NCBI RefSeq assembly: GCF_007483665.1
Contig: NZ_ML660187.1
Location: forward strand, 269,353 to 333,352
Direction: 5' to 3'
DNA length: 64,000 nucleotides
Origin: Catellatospora sichuanensis
GTDB taxonomy: Bacteria > Actinomycetota > Actinomycetes > Mycobacteriales > Micromonosporaceae
Part shown: piece after piece, positions 26,749-37,759 of the stretch
Position numbering within the stretch: the stretch's first letter is position 1
How the letters are laid out: every line of letters begins with the position of its first letter
The notes under the pieces: model-generated
What the model was told of the DNA's origin: nothing
Seen by the model: only the letters and a program-made list of their open reading frames with translations
Databases searched by the model: none
Translations under genes and position numbers: made by a program

Positions 26749-28379
26749 ATCTGCTTGATCCGGTTGGTGAGTTCGGCGATCTGGTTGTAGAGGGATCGCC
26801 GCTCCGCCATCTGCTGCCGGATCTTGCGGTCGGCGTGCATGACCGTGGTGTGGTCGCGGCCGCCGAACGCCTGCCCGATCCGGGGCAGGGAGAGATCGGT
26901 CAGTTCGCGGCACAGATACATGGCCACCTGCCGCGCGTTGACCAGCACCCGGGAGCGGGAGTGACCGCGCAGGTCCTCCAGGCTGACGCCGAAGTACTCC
27001 GACGTCGACAGCATGATCTGGTCGGCGGTGATCTCCGGTGCCGCGTCGTCGGGGATGAAGTCGCGCAGCACCTCCTCCGCGATCGACAGCTTGACCTGCT
27101 CGCGGCTGAGGTTGGCGTACGCGGTGACGCGGATCAGCGCGCCCTCGAGTTCGCGGATCGAGTTCGACACCCGGGAGGCGATGAACTCCAGCACGTCGGC
27201 GGGCGCGTGCAGGCGCTCCTGGGCGGCCTTCTTCTGCAGGATAGCGATGCGGGTCTCGAGGTCCGGCGGCTGGATGTCGGCCAGCAGGCCCCACTCGAAC
27301 CGGGTGCGCAGCCGGTCCTCCAGCGTCGACAGCGCCTTGGGCGAGCGGTCCGACGTGATGACGATCTGCTTGTTCGCGTTGTGCAGGGTGTTGAAGGTGT
27401 GGAAGAACTCCTCCTGGGTCCGGTCGCGCTTCTCCAGGAACTGGATGTCGTCGATCAGGAGGATGTCCACGTCGCGATAGCGCCGCTGGAACGCGCTGGC
27501 CTTGTCGTCGCGGATCGAGTTGATGAAGTCGTTGGTGAACTCCTCGGTCGACACGTACCGGACGCTGCGGGCGTGGCCGAGCTCCTGGGCGTAGTGGCCG
27601 ATCGCGTGGAGCAGGTGAGTCTTGCCCAGCCCCGAGCCGCCGTAGATGAACAGCGGGTTGTACGCCTTCGCCGGGGACTCGGCGACCGCCACCGACGCGG
27701 CGTGCGCGAAGCGGTTGGACGAGCCGATGACGAACGTCTCGAAGCGGTACTTCGGGTTCAGCCTGTTGCCGCCGCCGGCGTCGCCTGCCGCTGAGCCGGG
27801 CGTGGCGCCGGGACGGCGCTCCCGCTCCTCGCGTACCGCCGCGAGCGGGTGCGGCACGGCACGGCTGTCCATCGGGCCGGTGCCCCGGCCGGGGCCGGAG
27901 TCGGAGGGTCCGTCGCGGTGGTCGGAGGTGCGCAGCGAGGCGGCGCGCACCGGGGCGACCTCTGGGTGCCGCGGCACCGGAACGGCGAACAGCGCGTCCT
28001 CGCCGTCGGCGGCGGGCGCCACGACGGGATGCTCGATCGGCGGCGGGGTATAGACAGGCGCGGTGTATGCGACCGGGGCGTACTCGGCGGGCGGCGGAGG
28101 CGGGGGCGTCGGGCGGGCCGCAGACTCGTCCGGGGGCCGCACCTTCACGGCCACCTGCACCGGCCGCCCCATGATCCGGGACAGCGTGTCGGTGATGGCG
28201 GTGCGCAGCTTCGTCTCGATGATGTCGCGGATGAACGCGTCCGGCACGCTCAGCAGCACGAGGTCGTCGACCACCGCGAGGGCCTGGGTCAGCCGCAGGT
28301 ACGCGCGGTGCTGCGCCGAGACGATCTCGTCAGCGAGCTCGTCGGTGGCAGCCAGCCACACGGCGTTGAGGTCGCTCAC
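26745..28379 (-). CDS. dnaA: Chromosomal replication initiator DnaA
   Basis: A 544-residue DnaA. Domain I (1-80) has the usual helicase/DiaA-type fold. A long Pro/Gly-rich domain II linker (about 85-205) is typical of actinobacteria. The AAA+ domain has Walker [10 protein letters not shown] and Walker [10 protein letters not shown]. Domain IV carries the box-binding signature [15 protein letters not shown]. The start is GTG at 28379 with GAGG upstream. Perfect DnaA boxes lie in its promoter region, suggesting autoregulation. Confidence 0.98.
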   Translation of the reverse strand: MSDLNAVWLAATDELADEIVSAQHRAYLRLTQALAVVDDLVLLSVPDAFIRDIIETKLRTAITDTLSRIMGRPVQVAVKVRPPDESAARPTPPPPPPAEYAPVAYTAPVYTPPPIEHPVVAPAADGEDALFAVPVPRHPEVAPVRAASLRTSDHRDGPSDSGPGRGTGPMDSRAVPHPLAAVREERERRPGATPGSAAGDAGGGNRLNPKYRFETFVIGSSNRFAHAASVAVAESPAKAYNPLFIYGGSGLGKTHLLHAIGHYAQELGHARSVRYVSTEEFTNDFINSIRDDKASAFQRRYRDVDILLIDDIQFLEKRDRTQEEFFHTFNTLHNANKQIVITSDRSPKALSTLEDRLRTRFEWGLLADIQPPDLETRIAILQKKAAQERLHAPADVLEFIASRVSNSIRELEGALIRVTAYANLSREQVKLSIAEEVLRDFIPDDAAPEITADQIMLSTSEYFGVSLEDLRGHSRSRVLVNARQVAMYLCRELTDLSLPRIGQAFGGRDHTTVMHADRKIRQQMAERRSLYNQIAELTNRIKQI

Positions 28380-29047
28380 CTGTCAGCCTCGTTCATGCGC
28401 TCGACCCTTCGATTCCGTGTAGCGGGGCTCGGTTGAAGCACCGGGCTGCCCGTCAGCTCCCGCACGACGGCTCCGATCGATGACGGTGTCATCACGGTCC
28501 GTGGTTTTCCCCCGGGTTATCCCCCGAATCAACGAGGTTCTCCACAAGTTATCCACAGGCTGTGTGTCGATCGGTATCCGGGGTCCGGCTGGTATGGGTC
28601 GCCCTATCCGGCGCACGAGCGCCTGCAACACGGCCCACCGTGCCGAACGAGCCACCTTATTGCCCGGTTTTGCGGTAACCGCCACAATTAACGGGCAGTC
28701 CCGTCAGTCGGGCACTCCGGCACGCTAACAGGGTTATCCACAGGCGTCCACCTGTTGTCCACAGCTTCACTCTCGGTGAGTGTTGATAACGACACTGTCG
28801 GTTGCCGTCGAGCGCTCGCTGTTGACACGATGAGTGAGCTGCGAAGAGTTCTTGGCGGACATCGACGGCACGTGTACCCTGGAGCGGTTGCTCCATCACC
28901 CTCTGCTAGGGTGTCGGTTGCGGCGTCCGCCCTGACTCAGACAAGATCGAGATTCTTGGTCCCGATCCTGCCGTCAACCGGGCGGTGCATCCGCGAGAAG
29001 CTAGAACTTCCCCGCTCGACGGCGGGGCGATCCCCAGGAGACCTGAC
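28380..29047. promoter_or_regulatory. dnaA-rpmH divergent promoter region with DnaA boxes
   Basis: It contains perfect TTATCCACA boxes at 28549-28557 and 28734-28742, plus TTCTCCACA at 28538 and TTGTCCACA at 28755. For rpmH, a plausible promoter is TTGGCG (28852-28857), a 17-nt spacer, then TACCCT (28875-28880); TTGACA at 28822 is an alternative -35. The 5' leader of rpmH is long. No small gene is supported in this 668-bp stretch. Confidence 0.65.
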
Positions 29048-29185
29048 GTGAGCAAGCGCACGTACCAGCCGAACAACCGTCGGCGCGCGAAGACCCACGG
29101 CTTCCGGCTGCGCATGCGTACCCGCGCCGGGCGCGCGGTGCTGTCGCAGCGCCGGGGCAAGGGCCGCGCCCGCCTGGCGGTCTGA
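29048..29185 (+). CDS. rpmH: 50S ribosomal protein L34
   Basis: A 45-residue highly basic protein, [18 protein letters not shown]..., the full family pattern. The GTG at 29048 is the family start; the frame is open further upstream but that part is not L34. First gene of the rpmH-rnpA-yidD-yidC-jag-rsmG run. Confidence 0.97.
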   Translation: MSKRTYQPNNRRRAKTHGFRLRMRTRAGRAVLSQRRGKGRARLAV

Positions 29186-29205
29186 GACCCCGGGACGGGC
29201 CTCGG

Positions 29206-29649
29206 ATGCTGCCGGCTGCGCACAGGTTGAGGCGAAGCGCTGACTTCGCCGCCGCCGTGCGGGCGGGCCGCCGAGCCGGTCGTGGCGCCGTGGTGGTGCA
29301 CCTGACGGTGCCCGTGACGGTTACCGAACATGAGACGGCGTGGCAGGGAGACGATCCCGGCCACGCCGTTGTCGTGCCCGGGCAGGTATCACAGGCGGGA
29401 TTCGTGGTCTCCAAGGCGGTGGGGAACGCGGTGATCCGCAACACGGTGAAGCGCCGGCTGCGCCATCTGGCAGCCGACCGGCTGGGCGGGCTGCCCGCCG
29501 GAGCCACCGTGGTGGTGCGCGCGCTGCCGCAGGCGGCGTCCGCCTCGTACGAACAGCTGGGCCGGGACCTCGACGGCGCGCTCGCCGCGGCGCTCAAGCG
29601 TGACCCCGGCCAGACCTCGCGCCGCAGGTCAACCGGGGGTAAGCCATGA
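29206..29649 (+). CDS. rnpA: Ribonuclease P protein component
   Basis: A 147-residue protein with the N-terminal [16 protein letters not shown] strand-helix and the RNR signature [15 protein letters not shown] that contacts RNase P RNA. It helps mature tRNA 5' ends. The C-terminal tail is basic. Its end overlaps yidD by 4 nt. Confidence 0.95.
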   Translation: MLPAAHRLRRSADFAAAVRAGRRAGRGAVVVHLTVPVTVTEHETAWQGDDPGHAVVVPGQVSQAGFVVSKAVGNAVIRNTVKRRLRHLAADRLGGLPAGATVVVRALPQAASASYEQLGRDLDGALAAALKRDPGQTSRRRSTGGKP

Positions 29650-29930
29650 CGCAGCCGTCGCGACCCACGACACTCGCCGGGCGCGTGCTGGCCCTACCCA
29701 TCATCGCGTACCGTCGTTGGGTGAGTCCGGGCCTGCCAGCCCGTTGCCGGTTCTACCCGTCCTGCAGCGCGTACGCGCTGGAGGCCATCGCGCGTCACGG
29801 CGCGGCCAGGGGGTTCTGGCTGACGGTCAAACGGCTCGGTCGCTGCCATCCCTTTCACCCGGGCGGATATGACCCAGTGCCACCCAACACCCGCCGCAGT
29901 ACTGATGTGACTGGAGCAACACCCTCATGA
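29646..29930 (+). CDS. yidD: Membrane protein insertion efficiency factor YidD
   Basis: A 94-residue protein with the family core [20 protein letters not shown], then [14 protein letters not shown] and [12 protein letters not shown]. The two conserved Cys segments and the amphipathic N-terminus are present. It assists YidC and overlaps both rnpA and yidC by 4 nt, so the operon is tightly coupled. Confidence 0.95.
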   Translation: MTQPSRPTTLAGRVLALPIIAYRRWVSPGLPARCRFYPSCSAYALEAIARHGAARGFWLTVKRLGRCHPFHPGGYDPVPPNTRRSTDVTGATPS

Positions 29931-30802
29931 TGGACTGGATCTACACGATCGTCTCGAAGGTCCTGCTGCTATGGCACAGCCTCTTCGACAAGCTCTGGGG
30001 CGACGGCACCTGGCTCGCCACCAACTGGGACTGGGTCCTGGCGATCGTCTTCCTCGTGCTGACCGTCCGTGTGATCCTGTTCCCGCTGTTCATCAAGCAG
30101 ATCCGGTCGCAGCGGGCCATGCAGACGCTCCAGCCGCAGCTCAAGGCGCTGCAGGAGAAGCACAAGGGTGACAAGGAAACGCTCCAGCGCGAGATGATGG
30201 AGCTCTACCGGCGGGAGAAGGCCAACCCGCTGATGGGCTGCCTCCCGCTGCTGATCCAGATGCCCATCTTCTTCGGCGTCTTCCACGTCATCAAGCGCCT
30301 GGGCACCGGCACCAGCGACGAGACCCTCTACGGCTGGACCGCGGCGCAGTTCCAGAGCGGCATGGCCGCCGACCTGTTCGGCGTCTCCATCGGCGCGACG
30401 TTCACCAACGGCGGCCTGGCTGCCGTGCTCTGCGGCATCCTCGGCATCGTCATGATCATCACGACGTACCTGACCAGCCGCCAGATGATCCTGAAGACCG
30501 GTTGGTCCGAGGACCCCACCCAGAAGATGATGCAGAAGCTGATGCTGTACGGCATCCCGGCGACGCTGATCATCTCCGCGGTGGCCTTCCCGCTGGGTCT
30601 GATCATCTACTGGACCACGACGAACCTCTTCACGCTCGGCCAGCAGATGTGGGTGCTGAAGAAGTACCCGCCGCCGAAGATGGGCGGCAAGCCGGAGCCG
30701 AAGATCGTCGACCCGGAGGTCGCCAAGGCGCTCGCGCCGAAGGTGGGCGCCAAGCCGACCACCAACGCCAAGCGCAAGACGGTGAAGAAGAACGTCGGCT
30801 GA
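29927..30802 (+). CDS. yidC: Membrane protein insertase YidC/Oxa1
   Basis: A 291-residue Oxa1-type insertase with five predicted helices and a coiled-coil cytoplasmic loop ([20 protein letters not shown]). Conserved [21 protein letters not shown] is present, and a basic tail (KRKTVKKN) probably contacts the ribosome. It inserts membrane proteins with or without SecYEG. The short periplasmic N-terminus is the Gram-positive form. Confidence 0.95.
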   Translation: MMDWIYTIVSKVLLLWHSLFDKLWGDGTWLATNWDWVLAIVFLVLTVRVILFPLFIKQIRSQRAMQTLQPQLKALQEKHKGDKETLQREMMELYRREKANPLMGCLPLLIQMPIFFGVFHVIKRLGTGTSDETLYGWTAAQFQSGMAADLFGVSIGATFTNGGLAAVLCGILGIVMIITTYLTSRQMILKTGWSEDPTQKMMQKLMLYGIPATLIISAVAFPLGLIIYWTTTNLFTLGQQMWVLKKYPPPKMGGKPEPKIVDPEVAKALAPKVGAKPTTNAKRKTVKKNVG

Positions 30803-30872
30803 GCGGTGACATGGTCGCCTGCCACCGCGGGCCGACCCGCCGGCTGACTGCCACCCCCACACAGACCTGCTC

Positions 30873-30907
30873 GTGATCCCCGCGCCGTGAGGCGCGGGGC
30901 CGATCAC
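30873..30907 (+). terminator. Hairpin between yidC and jag (attenuator or partial terminator)
   Basis: CCCCGCGCC/GGCGCGGGG with a 4-nt loop, extended by GTGATC/GATCAC, followed by GGGGTTTT. It could reduce readthrough into jag-rsmG. Confidence 0.5.
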
Positions 30908-30942
30908 GGGGTTTTGATCGGACCGAACACCCGGAGAAGAAC

Positions 30943-31560
30943 GTGACCGACCAGACTGAGCTGGACGACGTGGCAGTCGAAGACCTCGCCGAGGCCGAGG
31001 AAGGCGCGGCCGAGACCAAGGGCCACGCAGCCGAGAACGGCGCGGCGGAGACCGAAGAGGGCGCCGACGAGGCCGCCGCTCCCAAGCGCAAGACCGCCAG
31101 CGACGCCGACCTGTTCCGCCAGAGCGAGATCGCGGCGGACTACATCGAGGGCCTGCTGGACATCCTGGACGCCGATGGCGACATCGACGAACTGGTCTCC
31201 GGCGGCCGCCCGGTGGTCGAGGTGGTCGGCAGCCGCCTGCAGTCCCTCGTCGGCCCGCGCGGGGCGACGTTGGAGGCACTGCAGGAGCTGACCCGCCTGG
31301 CGATCTTCAAGCAGACCGGCGAGCCGAGCCGGCTGCTGCTGGACGTCGGCGGCTACCGAGACCAGCGCCGCAAGGAGCTGGGCGCGCTGGCCAAGAACGC
31401 GGTGGAGAAGGTCAAGCAGCACGGCGAGGCCGTCAAGCTGGAGCCGATGTCGGCCTTCGAACGCAAGTGTGTGCACGACGTGGTCAACGCTGCGGCGGGG
31501 GTGCAGAGCGAGTCCGAGGGTGTCGAGCCCAACCGCCGGATCGTGGTACGTCCCGCGTGA
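30943..31560 (+). CDS. jag: Jag/KhpB-type KH-R3H RNA-binding protein
   Basis: A 205-residue protein. An acidic, Glu/Ala-rich N-terminus (1-45) is followed by a KH-like domain with [23 protein letters not shown] (the GxxG loop is GPRG) and a C-terminal R3H domain with [16 protein letters not shown]. It lacks the long Jag_N domain of Firmicutes. It probably binds RNA near the membrane with YidC or KhpA. The start is GTG. Confidence 0.88.
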   Translation: MTDQTELDDVAVEDLAEAEEGAAETKGHAAENGAAETEEGADEAAAPKRKTASDADLFRQSEIAADYIEGLLDILDADGDIDELVSGGRPVVEVVGSRLQSLVGPRGATLEALQELTRLAIFKQTGEPSRLLLDVGGYRDQRRKELGALAKNAVEKVKQHGEAVKLEPMSAFERKCVHDVVNAAAGVQSESEGVEPNRRIVVRPA

Positions 31561-32303
31561 GTTCCGATGACATGACGGAGCCGGTCATCCCTGACGGGGT
31601 GACCGGCTCCGTGCTCTCCCCAGACCTCCGCCCGGCCGCCGAGGCGCTGTTCGGCGACCGGCTCGACACCGCCACGCGGTACGTCGAGCTGCTGGCCACC
31701 GACGGCGTGGTGCGCGGCCTGATCGGCCCGCGCGAGGCCCCCCGGCTGTGGGACCGGCACCTGCTGAACTGTGCCGCCGTGGCCGAGCTGATTTCTCCCT
31801 CCGCCACGGTCGTCGACGTGGGCTCTGGAGCCGGTCTGCCCGGTATCGTGCTCGCAGTGGCTAGACCGGATATTTCGGTCATTCTGGTTGAACCACTGGC
31901 ACGTCGGACCGCCTTTCTGGAAGAGGCGGTGGCGGCCCTCGGCCTGACCGGCCAGGTCACCGTGGTACGCGGCCGCGCGGAGGAGCAGATCGGCCAACTC
32001 AGCGCGGACGTGGTCACCGCTCGCGCGGTGGCGCCTCTGGACCGGCTGGCGGGCTGGTGCCTGCCGCTGGCCTCGCTGGGAGGTCGCCTGCTGGCGCTCA
32101 AGGGGATGTCGGCCGCCGAGGAGATCGTGGAGCACGGCGACGCCGTCGCCCGGCTCGGCGGCGGGACGGCCGTGATCCACCAGTGCGGCGTCGGGCTGAT
32201 CGACCCGCCCACCACCGTGGTGGAGATCGTCCGGGAGCGCGAGGTCGTGCCGAAGACTGCCAAGCCGTCCCGGCGGGCAGGGCGCGGAGGACGCCGGCGC
32301 TGA
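31557..32303 (+). CDS. rsmG: 16S rRNA (guanine-527-N7)-methyltransferase
   Basis: RsmG/GidB methyltransferase with the SAM motif [20 protein letters not shown] and the downstream [14 protein letters not shown] and [14 protein letters not shown]. It methylates G527 of 16S rRNA; loss can give low-level streptomycin resistance. The GTG at 31557 overlaps the jag stop (GTGA), favouring coupling; the ATG at 31572 is the alternative. Confidence 0.93.
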   Translation: MSSDDMTEPVIPDGVTGSVLSPDLRPAAEALFGDRLDTATRYVELLATDGVVRGLIGPREAPRLWDRHLLNCAAVAELISPSATVVDVGSGAGLPGIVLAVARPDISVILVEPLARRTAFLEEAVAALGLTGQVTVVRGRAEEQIGQLSADVVTARAVAPLDRLAGWCLPLASLGGRLLALKGMSAAEEIVEHGDAVARLGGGTAVIHQCGVGLIDPPTTVVEIVREREVVPKTAKPSRRAGRGGRRR

Positions 32304-32823
32304 GCGGTGCGCCCTCCGCTCACGGAGAGGGCGCACGACGATGGGTGTCCTACAAACCAACGGTGCCGGCATGTCCGCCTCGGCCGATGTGCCGCGCCCC
32401 CGTACCTATGCCGGCGCGTTTCCCGGTGCCGGTGCGGCCATCCGCTCACCCCTGTCCGGCGCGGTGCTGGCGACCGGTGCGCCACCGGCCCGGCGGGTCA
32501 TGCGCGCCGCCCCCGTCGCCCCCGTCGCAGCCGGTTGGCCCGGCGCTTGCGCCGCCCGTCGACAGCTTGGATGTCGCATGTCACTGGTGCCGGGATTCTT
32601 GGTGTATGTCCAGCCAGAAGGCGGTCTCGAGCGTGCCCAACCGGACGACTGTGGTAGCTTCCGTCGCCCGACCGCCGTAGGCTGGCCGCGCGTCGATAAT
32701 GTGGACCCGACTGTCGCGGGTGCGGTCGTTGCACCGCCGGCAGAGACGCCAGCGCGCGCCGGACCGGCCGGCGCAGCCATCCGATCCGATGCGGGCAGGG
32801 ATGACACGGTGCAGGAATACGGC

Positions 32824-34095
32824 ATGAGCCTCCCCCAGGGCTCTTACGGCGTTGTTTCACGTGAAACATCAACCCCGGCGCAGCGAGGCGCCGCCAACCC
32901 GGGCTCCGGAATGAGGCCGACCGTCGCGAACACGTACTCGTCGAGCGCGGCAGGTTCACACCCGGTGTCCAGTGGTCCGGCGAGTCCTGACGCGACCGGT
33001 TTCCGCGCGACGGCTTCGGTGCCGCCACCGGGGAGCAGTGTGCCGCCCGCGGAGTTCTCATCGGCTCCGCACGGCGCCACCGGCTACGTGCCGGTGTCCG
33101 CTCCCCCGGCGAACCGGCCGCCGTCGCCCCGCCCTCAACCCAGTTCTACGCATGTCGCGGGTGAGGATCAGAGTGCGACCGCGTACGGTGCTTCTGACGC
33201 GAACACGACAGCGTCCGGTAGTTCGGAGGACCCACCGTTGGCCATGGAAGCGATGCGCGCCGTACAGATCCTGAACCCGAGCGGCGAGGTGACTATGCCT
33301 CGCCCGACCCGGCAGCGCGTCATGTGCGTCGCCAACCAGAAGGGCGGCGTGGGCAAGACCACCACGACGGTGAACCTTGCGGTGGCCCTGGCCCTGCACG
33401 GCAACCGGGTCCTGGTGGTCGACCTCGACCCGCAGGGCAACGCCTCGACCGGACTCAACGTGCCGCACCACGCGGGCGTGCCGGACGTCTACGACTGTCT
33501 GATCGACCAGGTGCCGATGGAAGAGGTGGCGCAGGCGGTCGAGGGCATCCCGAACCTCTACTGCGTACCGGCCACCATCGACCTCGCCGGTGCCGAGATC
33601 GAGCTCGTCTCCGTGGTCGCCCGTGAGTCGCGGCTGGGCCGTGCGATCCAGGGCTTCCCGATGGAGTTCGACTACGTCTTCATCGACTGTCCCCCGTCGC
33701 TGGGCCTGCTCACGGTCAACGCGCTGTGCGCCGCCCAGGAGGTGCTCATTCCGATCCAGTGCGAGTACTACGCGCTGGAGGGCCTCAACCAGCTCCTGAA
33801 CAACATCAACCTGGTGAAGGCCCACCTCAACCCGAACCTGGACGTGTCCACGATCCTGCTGACCATGTACGACCGGCGCACCCGCCTCGCGGACGCGGTC
33901 GAGCAGGACGTGCGCAACCACTTCGGGGAGAAGGTGCTGACCTCCGTCATCCCCCGCAACGTGCGCGTCTCCGAGGCACCGAGCTACGGCCAGTCGGTCA
34001 TGACTTATGATCCCGGTTCGCGCGGAGCCACCAGTTACTTCGAGGCCGCGCAGGAGATCGCCGAGCGCGGCGCGAAGATCGGAGTTGCGGCATGA
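32824..34095 (+). CDS. parA: Chromosome partitioning ATPase ParA with long N-terminal extension
   Basis: A 423-residue ParA/Soj. The deviant Walker [15 protein letters not shown] begins near residue 171, Walker A' is [11 protein letters not shown], and Walker B is [19 protein letters not shown]. Roughly 150 preceding residues are Ser/Pro/Ala/Thr-rich and probably disordered. They include VVSRETS, encoded by a parS site within the gene. The ATG at 32824 has AGGAA upstream; the frame is open to 32341 but that part looks non-coding. Starts within the extension cannot be excluded. It moves ParB-parS complexes. Confidence 0.93.
   Translation: MSLPQGSYGVVSRETSTPAQRGAANPGSGMRPTVANTYSSSAAGSHPVSSGPASPDATGFRATASVPPPGSSVPPAEFSSAPHGATGYVPVSAPPANRPPSPRPQPSSTHVAGEDQSATAYGASDANTTASGSSEDPPLAMEAMRAVQILNPSGEVTMPRPTRQRVMCVANQKGGVGKTTTTVNLAVALALHGNRVLVVDLDPQGNASTGLNVPHHAGVPDVYDCLIDQVPMEEVAQAVEGIPNLYCVPATIDLAGAEIELVSVVARESRLGRAIQGFPMEFDYVFIDCPPSLGLLTVNALCAAQEVLIPIQCEYYALEGLNQLLNNINLVKAHLNPNLDVSTILLTMYDRRTRLADAVEQDVRNHFGEKVLTSVIPRNVRVSEAPSYGQSVMTYDPGSRGATSYFEAAQEIAERGAKIGVAA
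32853..32868. promoter_or_regulatory. parS: parS site 2, inside the parA 5' coding region
   Basis: TGTTTCACGTGAAACA, a perfect palindrome translated as V-S-R-E-T in ParA. ParB binding here could repress its own operon. Streptomyces parA genes also carry a VSRET segment near the N-terminus. Confidence 0.95.
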
Positions 34096-34139
34096 CCACG
34101 CGGAACAGCATCACTGCGGAAGGCGAGGCGCCGGTATGA
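34092..34139 (+). CDS. Possible 15-residue linker ORF between parA and parB
   Basis: The ATG overlaps the parA stop (ATGA), the frame reads [15 protein letters not shown], and its stop overlaps the parB ATG (ATGA again). It could let ribosomes step from parA to parB and set their ratio. No SD is obvious, and chance is possible for so short a frame. Confidence 0.25.
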   Translation: MTTRNSITAEGEAPV

Positions 34140-35182
34140 CCCCGCCCCCCGTTCGTAAGGGAGGCCTGGGCCGCGGTCTCGGCGCGCTGATCCCGACGAC
34201 CCCGATCGCACCTGCGGCCCCTGTGGCGGCCCCGGTGCCGGCGCAGGCCGCTCCGGTCGAGGTTGCACCGGTCTCCGCTCCCCCGGCCGTCACGGCTGCC
34301 GTGGAGGCTCCGCAAGCGCCTCAGATCGTGGAGATGCCTCCCCCGGCGCAAGTCACGGACCTGGCACCTGTGCCGGGCGCGCGGTTCGCCGAGATCCCGG
34401 TCGGCTCGATCGTGCCGAACGCCAAGCAGCCTCGGCAGATCTTCGACGACGAGATGCTCGACGAACTGAAGATCTCCATCCAGGAGGTCGGCTTCCTGCA
34501 GCCGATCGTCGTTCGCGAGCTCGGCCAGGACAAGTACGAACTCGTCATGGGCGAGCGGCGCTGGCGTGCCGCTCAGGCCGTCGGCAAGGAGATGATCCCG
34601 GCGATCATCCGGGACACCCGCGACGACGCCATGCTGCGCGACGCCCTGCTGGAGAACATCCACCGGGCCCAGCTGAACCCCCTGGAAGAGGCTGCGGCAT
34701 ACCAGCAGCTGCTGGAGGAGTTCGGCGCCACGCACGACGAGCTGGCCAAGAAGATCGGCCGCAGCCGGCCGCAGATCTCCAACACCATCCGCCTGCTGAA
34801 CCTGCCCCCGCAGGTGCAGAAGCGGGTTGCGGCCGGAGTGCTGTCCGCGGGCCACGCACGGGCGCTGCTCAGCCTCGACCAGGCCGACGCCCAGGACAAG
34901 TTGGCGACCCGCATCGTGGCCGAAGGCCTTTCCGTGCGGGCCACCGAGGAGTTGGTGACCCTCGCCAACGCGGAGGGCGAAGCGAAGCAGCCCGCTGCCA
35001 AGCGGCGCGCCAAGCCACACGCCCCTGCCCTGGTCGACCTGGCCGACCGGCTGTCGGACCGGTTCGACACCAAGGTGAAGGTGGACATCGGGCGGAGCAA
35101 GGGCAAGATCACGATAGAGTTCGCGACGGTTGACGACCTGGAGCGGATCGTCGGAATCATCGGCGTGGAGAATCAAGAATAG
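34136..35182 (+). CDS. parB: Chromosome partitioning protein ParB
   Basis: A 348-residue ParB. The N-terminal [10 protein letters not shown] motif contacts ParA. A variable Pro/Ala linker follows, then the ParB/Srx CTPase domain with [20 protein letters not shown] and [16 protein letters not shown]. The helix-turn-helix has [17 protein letters not shown], and the C-terminal dimerisation domain carries [18 protein letters not shown]. It loads at parS and spreads as a CTP clamp. The ATG at 34136 is chosen because the ParA-binding box starts right after it. Confidence 0.96.
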   Translation: MTPPPVRKGGLGRGLGALIPTTPIAPAAPVAAPVPAQAAPVEVAPVSAPPAVTAAVEAPQAPQIVEMPPPAQVTDLAPVPGARFAEIPVGSIVPNAKQPRQIFDDEMLDELKISIQEVGFLQPIVVRELGQDKYELVMGERRWRAAQAVGKEMIPAIIRDTRDDAMLRDALLENIHRAQLNPLEEAAAYQQLLEEFGATHDELAKKIGRSRPQISNTIRLLNLPPQVQKRVAAGVLSAGHARALLSLDQADAQDKLATRIVAEGLSVRATEELVTLANAEGEAKQPAAKRRAKPHAPALVDLADRLSDRFDTKVKVDIGRSKGKITIEFATVDDLERIVGIIGVENQE

Positions 35183-35194
35183 ACTAGGTTGATG

Positions 35195-35232
35195 AAGCGG
35201 GGCCGCCTTGATCAGGCGGCCCGCTTCTTTTT
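35195..35232 (+). terminator. Intrinsic terminator of parAB
   Basis: The arms AAGCGGGGCCGCC and GGCGGCCCGCTT form a 12-bp stem with one bulged G, followed by CTTTTTG. It marks the end of the rpmH-parB cluster. Confidence 0.9.
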
Positions 35233-35990
35233 GTCCCAGACCGACCCTGTGACCGTACTGCCGGGCCATTGGCCGAGTTGCCGGGCTCGCGGCTGCAGCA
35301 TCGCCGGTAGGTGTCGATGTCGGTGGGTCGCCGGCGATCCGGGACGGCAGTGCCGGCCGCCCGCGGTGCAGTACCCGGTCCCCCGGCCCCGGCTGAGGGG
35401 CGGTTGGCTGAAGTCTCGGGCGATGGTGGGGCATGCCGACATGCGGGTTGCCGGTTGTGCCTCGAGTGGTGATCCGCATGTGAACCAGGACGTCGCTGGC
35501 CGGGCGTTGCCGGACTCCGTCATACGCGCTCACGGTCCGACGGTTTCGGGCCCTTGACCCTCCGCCAGTCCTTCAGGCTGTCGTGTTGGCATCCGACCGG
35601 CGTTGGAGCGGGCGTTGGGCCGGATCGGACTTGGAGCCCGTTCGTGCCGGTGCCGGTGCCGGTGCCGGTGCAGCTGCCGGTGTCAGTGTCGGGCGGGTGG
35701 CAGCTGACTGCCCAGGGCCGCGCACGACGTTGGGTGGGTCCGATGCTCGATAGAGGCTGCTCCGTTGGCGATCTCTTCTGCTCCTCGAACCGGGCACCCT
35801 GGTCCGTCGCCTCGGCAGGGCGGTGCATGCCATCGATGCGGGAGCCGACTGCAGCGCAGCGAGGCCTCCTGTGGCATTGCCAGGCTGGGCTTGTGCCCCC
35901 TCAGACGTACCCATCGTTCTCGTAGGAGCTACCCGAGGTTCTTTTCTAGCCCCGGGCAGCCCTCCGGCCTCCGCCCACATGTGGATCGGC

Positions 35991-36100
35991 CCTGCCCGGC
36001 CCTGCCCGGCCCTGCCCGGCCCTGCCGGGCCCTGCCCGGCCCTGCCGGGCCCTGCCCGGCCCTGCCGGGCCCTGCCCGGCCCTGCCGGGCCCTGCCCGGC
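35991..36100. repeat. 10-bp tandem array, 11 units
   Basis: The unit is CCTGCC(C/G)GGC, with the variable base alternating in most of the array, giving a 20-bp higher-order period. The units contain CCCGG/CCGGG and are self-complementary, so the transcript or single strand could fold strongly. Confidence 0.95.
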
Positions 36101-36926
36101 CTGTTCCATATTCCCGTCGGCCCGGCTGCCCCGGCACACGACCTCCCACCGGCATATAGCCCGAGGCCCGCACAAGGACGGACCACAGGCGGGCCCATCC
36201 CCCACCCCTTCATGGACCTGTTCCGGCACTCCTCGTACACGGGAACCCTGGGTTCGCCGTGCTGGACGAGGTGCACGCTTCCGGGGGAGGTGGCCAGGGT
36301 GCGTTACCCGACCTCGCTTTACATCAGCTCGATCCAGGCGCGTTGAGCGACGACATTGCCGCCTGCCCAGCGCTCGTTCAGGCTTCCGCGACGGGATGTT
36401 CAGAGGTACCGCTCCTGCTGCTTCCGATGGCGGCCTGGGTAACGCCGCCCGTGTCATCGCACGGTCGGTGATCAGCAATTGGTCGGGCCTGCTCGCGGGG
36501 ACGGGGTACGGGGTACGGGGTACGGCAGATCGAACGGTTCCAAGGCTGCAGCTGGCGAACGTTCATACTCCGCCGGCGGCCGCCTCTGGGGTTGGCCCCT
36601 GGGCAAGGGGTTGCCTAGGCGCCGGGCACTCAACTGACATACCGGCCCGTGTCGGAACGGCCGGTCCGTCGCGTCGCGGGGCAAGCATCTGCGCCCCCGG
36701 AGACGGGCGAAGCGTTGGACAGCCGCCTCTGGGGAATGGCCTCGCCTCCCCGTGGCGCACGGTGGCGATCTCCGAGTGTGCGCGGGAACTCTCCCGCCGG
36801 GTGCGGCTGACTCGCGACCGTGCGGCTATGACGGGGCCGTGGTCCGACTTTTGCGCGGAGTGTGCCGGCGCAGGATACGTGAGGCGGGCGCGGCGGGGTG
36901 CATGCACCGCGCACAGGGCGGAGCGA

Positions 36927-36942
36927 TGTTTCACGTGAAACC
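36927..36942. promoter_or_regulatory. parS: parS site 3
   Basis: TGTTTCACGTGAAACC; the 14-bp core GTTTCACGTGAAAC is intact. Intergenic, 1.7 kb after parB. Confidence 0.93.
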
Positions 36943-37270
36943 GAGAGATCGTCTTCGGGCTCGGGGCCAAGGCCGCATTCAGGCGACTCCATCGGCGTTG
37001 TGGCAACTGCCGTGGCGCAACCCATGTGAGCCGAGGCCGGTGCGTACGACATCGGGCTGCCAGGCGGTGCGCGCTCCGACCTTCGGTTGACGTCCGGCGC
37101 GGCCGCGTATCACGGGACCTCGGCGATGCTCGCGTATTCCTTGCGGGCTGGACGAGGCCGGGACGGCGAGTTGCGGCCGACAGCAGTTGGTCGGACCGAG
37201 GCGCCTGTACGGTCTCCGGCCCGATTGGCCATGCGCGCATCGGAGCGAGGACACAGGCCGTCTGGCCGAC

Positions 37271-37387
37271 CGGGCGGCGGCCGAGCGGCGACCACGCGGC
37301 CGAGCGGCGATCGGGCGGCCGAGCGGCGACCGGGCGGCCGAGCGGCGACCGGGCGGCCGAGCGGCGACCGGGCGGCCGAGCGCCGAC
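37271..37387. repeat. 19-bp tandem array, six units
   Basis: The unit is CGGGCGGCCGAGCGGCGAC. Units 3-5 are identical, unit 1 has a 3-bp insertion, and units 2 and 6 have substitutions. Degeneration at the edges is typical of slippage-grown arrays. Confidence 0.93.
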
Positions 37388-37743
37388 CGCGTGGATGGGG
37401 AGCGGCGTTGTGCGCGCGGACAGCGGCCTGCAGCGGCGGGCAACGTGACTCGATCGCGGGTGTCGGTGCGCCAGGGCCGCCGCCTGACGGCCCGTCGTCT
37501 CGGCGGCCCGGTCGCCTTAGGGGACGCGCATCGCGGGGACGGAAGGCGAACTCCTGGCGGTGTACTTCGATCCTGGGGGTGTTGGAGCGACCCGATGCCA
37601 GGCTGCTTGCGAGTCGTCCGGTACTCGTGGCCTTCGGCCATAGGGTGCCGTAGACCAGAGGCTGCTGGCGGGCGAGGAGAGTCGACCAGCGTGGCGTTGG
37701 GCTTCCTGAGTCGCGAAACCGGTGAGGCTGGCGGCGATCTTCT

Positions 37744-37759
37744 GGTTTCACGTGAAACC
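37744..37759. promoter_or_regulatory. parS: parS site 4
   Basis: GGTTTCACGTGAAACC, perfect palindrome with intact core. Confidence 0.93.

Noticed and set aside
36100-36350. Collagen-like Gly-Pro protein frames over the 10-bp array
   Set aside because: The frames are generated by the array on both strands and lack SD, start context and conserved flanks.
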